Below, one piece after another: positions 39,470-39,544 of a stretch of DNA of 39,544 nt. Every line of letters starts with the position of its first letter. The first letter of the stretch is position 1. The translations under genes were made by a program, and so were the position numbers. Where the stretch lies: contig JAUYMN010000007.1 of assembly GCA_030699455.1 (NCBI GenBank), positions 1 through 39,544 of the forward strand, in the 5' to 3' direction. The DNA is from Nanobdellota archaeon (GTDB lineage Archaea > Nanobdellota > Nanobdellia > SCGC-AAA011-G17 > UBA489). The notes under the pieces are model-generated. The model did not search any database. It saw only the letters and a program-made list of their open reading frames with translations, and was not told where the DNA came from.

Positions 39470-39544
39470 TTGAGAAAAAGACCGTTCCATCAAGTACGAA
39501 GTACAATCAAAGAACAGAATCGAAGGGTAGGATTAATCACTCCA

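Noticed and set aside
1-39544. tRNA genes
   Set aside because: No TTC-arm-like sequence with a fitting acceptor stem was seen in the intergenic gaps; none is reported, but a covariance search could find one I missed.

Overview
The window looks like a piece of an AT-rich archaeal chromosome, most likely from a DPANN lineage (Woesearchaeota/Pacearchaeota-like); that placement is inference. Archaeal signs are a 16S rRNA gene of archaeal type carrying an intron with a LAGLIDADG endonuclease gene, deoxyhypusine synthase, an archaeal-type ThiI without a visible rhodanese domain, TruD, and AT-rich TATA boxes about 25-28 nt before many start codons, which fits leaderless transcription. A minority of genes have Shine-Dalgarno sites instead, and the 16S 3' end keeps the CCTCCT anti-SD.

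Layout. 1-4225: core and surface genes (TruD, a RecB-like Fe-S nuclease, an AIM24-family protein, a secreted NTR-like protein, a pair of small membrane proteins). 4226-9323: an accessory region with whole and broken toxin-antitoxin genes, a tandem Lrp-type regulator and a divergent YrdC-domain gene. 9324-20884: ordinary genes (TIM-barrel protein, membrane proteins, DsbA-like thiol oxidoreductase with a CxxC membrane partner, leucyl aminopeptidase, nucleotidyltransferase, ThiI, and a large surface-anchored glycosidase-like protein). 21000-23640: a stand-alone 16S rRNA gene with its promoter, a pre-rRNA processing stem and an 831-nt intron; no 23S, 5S or tRNA gene is seen nearby. 23750-29065: a second accessory region with a methyltransferase remnant, an alpha/beta hydrolase, two small cassettes, a likely NAD-linked operon (radical SAM protein, unknown protein, NadM, NrtR-like Nudix regulator) and a tyrosine-recombinase fragment. 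29244-37018: deoxyhypusine synthase, an O-methyltransferase, two unknowns (one nuclease-like), a four-gene MacB/LolD-type ABC operon and DoxX. 37200-39544: a RecQ helicase in a third cassette-like unit.

The most unusual signal is a family of intergenic boundary elements in the three accessory regions. Most carry a box close to TATAATTGCTGTTATGTCTG and most end in GAG|TT. Between consecutive elements sit single-gene units (YrdC-like, DUF3850-like, a small two-helix membrane protein, RecQ). The first 12-18 bases of each unit are complementary to bases just before that unit's own right-hand element. These arms differ from unit to unit, while the element between units is conserved. That is the logic of integron gene cassettes (R'' paired with R' of the circular form). 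Here, however, the arms are longer, the genes face away from the element, each unit has its own TATA box, and the canonical core sequences are absent. A degraded tyrosine recombinase lies in one of these regions, but no intact integrase is visible. I read this as a dispersed, integrase-less, integron-like cassette system in an archaeon; the mechanism is inference.

Three conserved genes in the accessory regions carry single in-frame stop codons (a RelE-like toxin, a second toxin, and the C-terminal tail of RecQ), which points to gene decay or readthrough.
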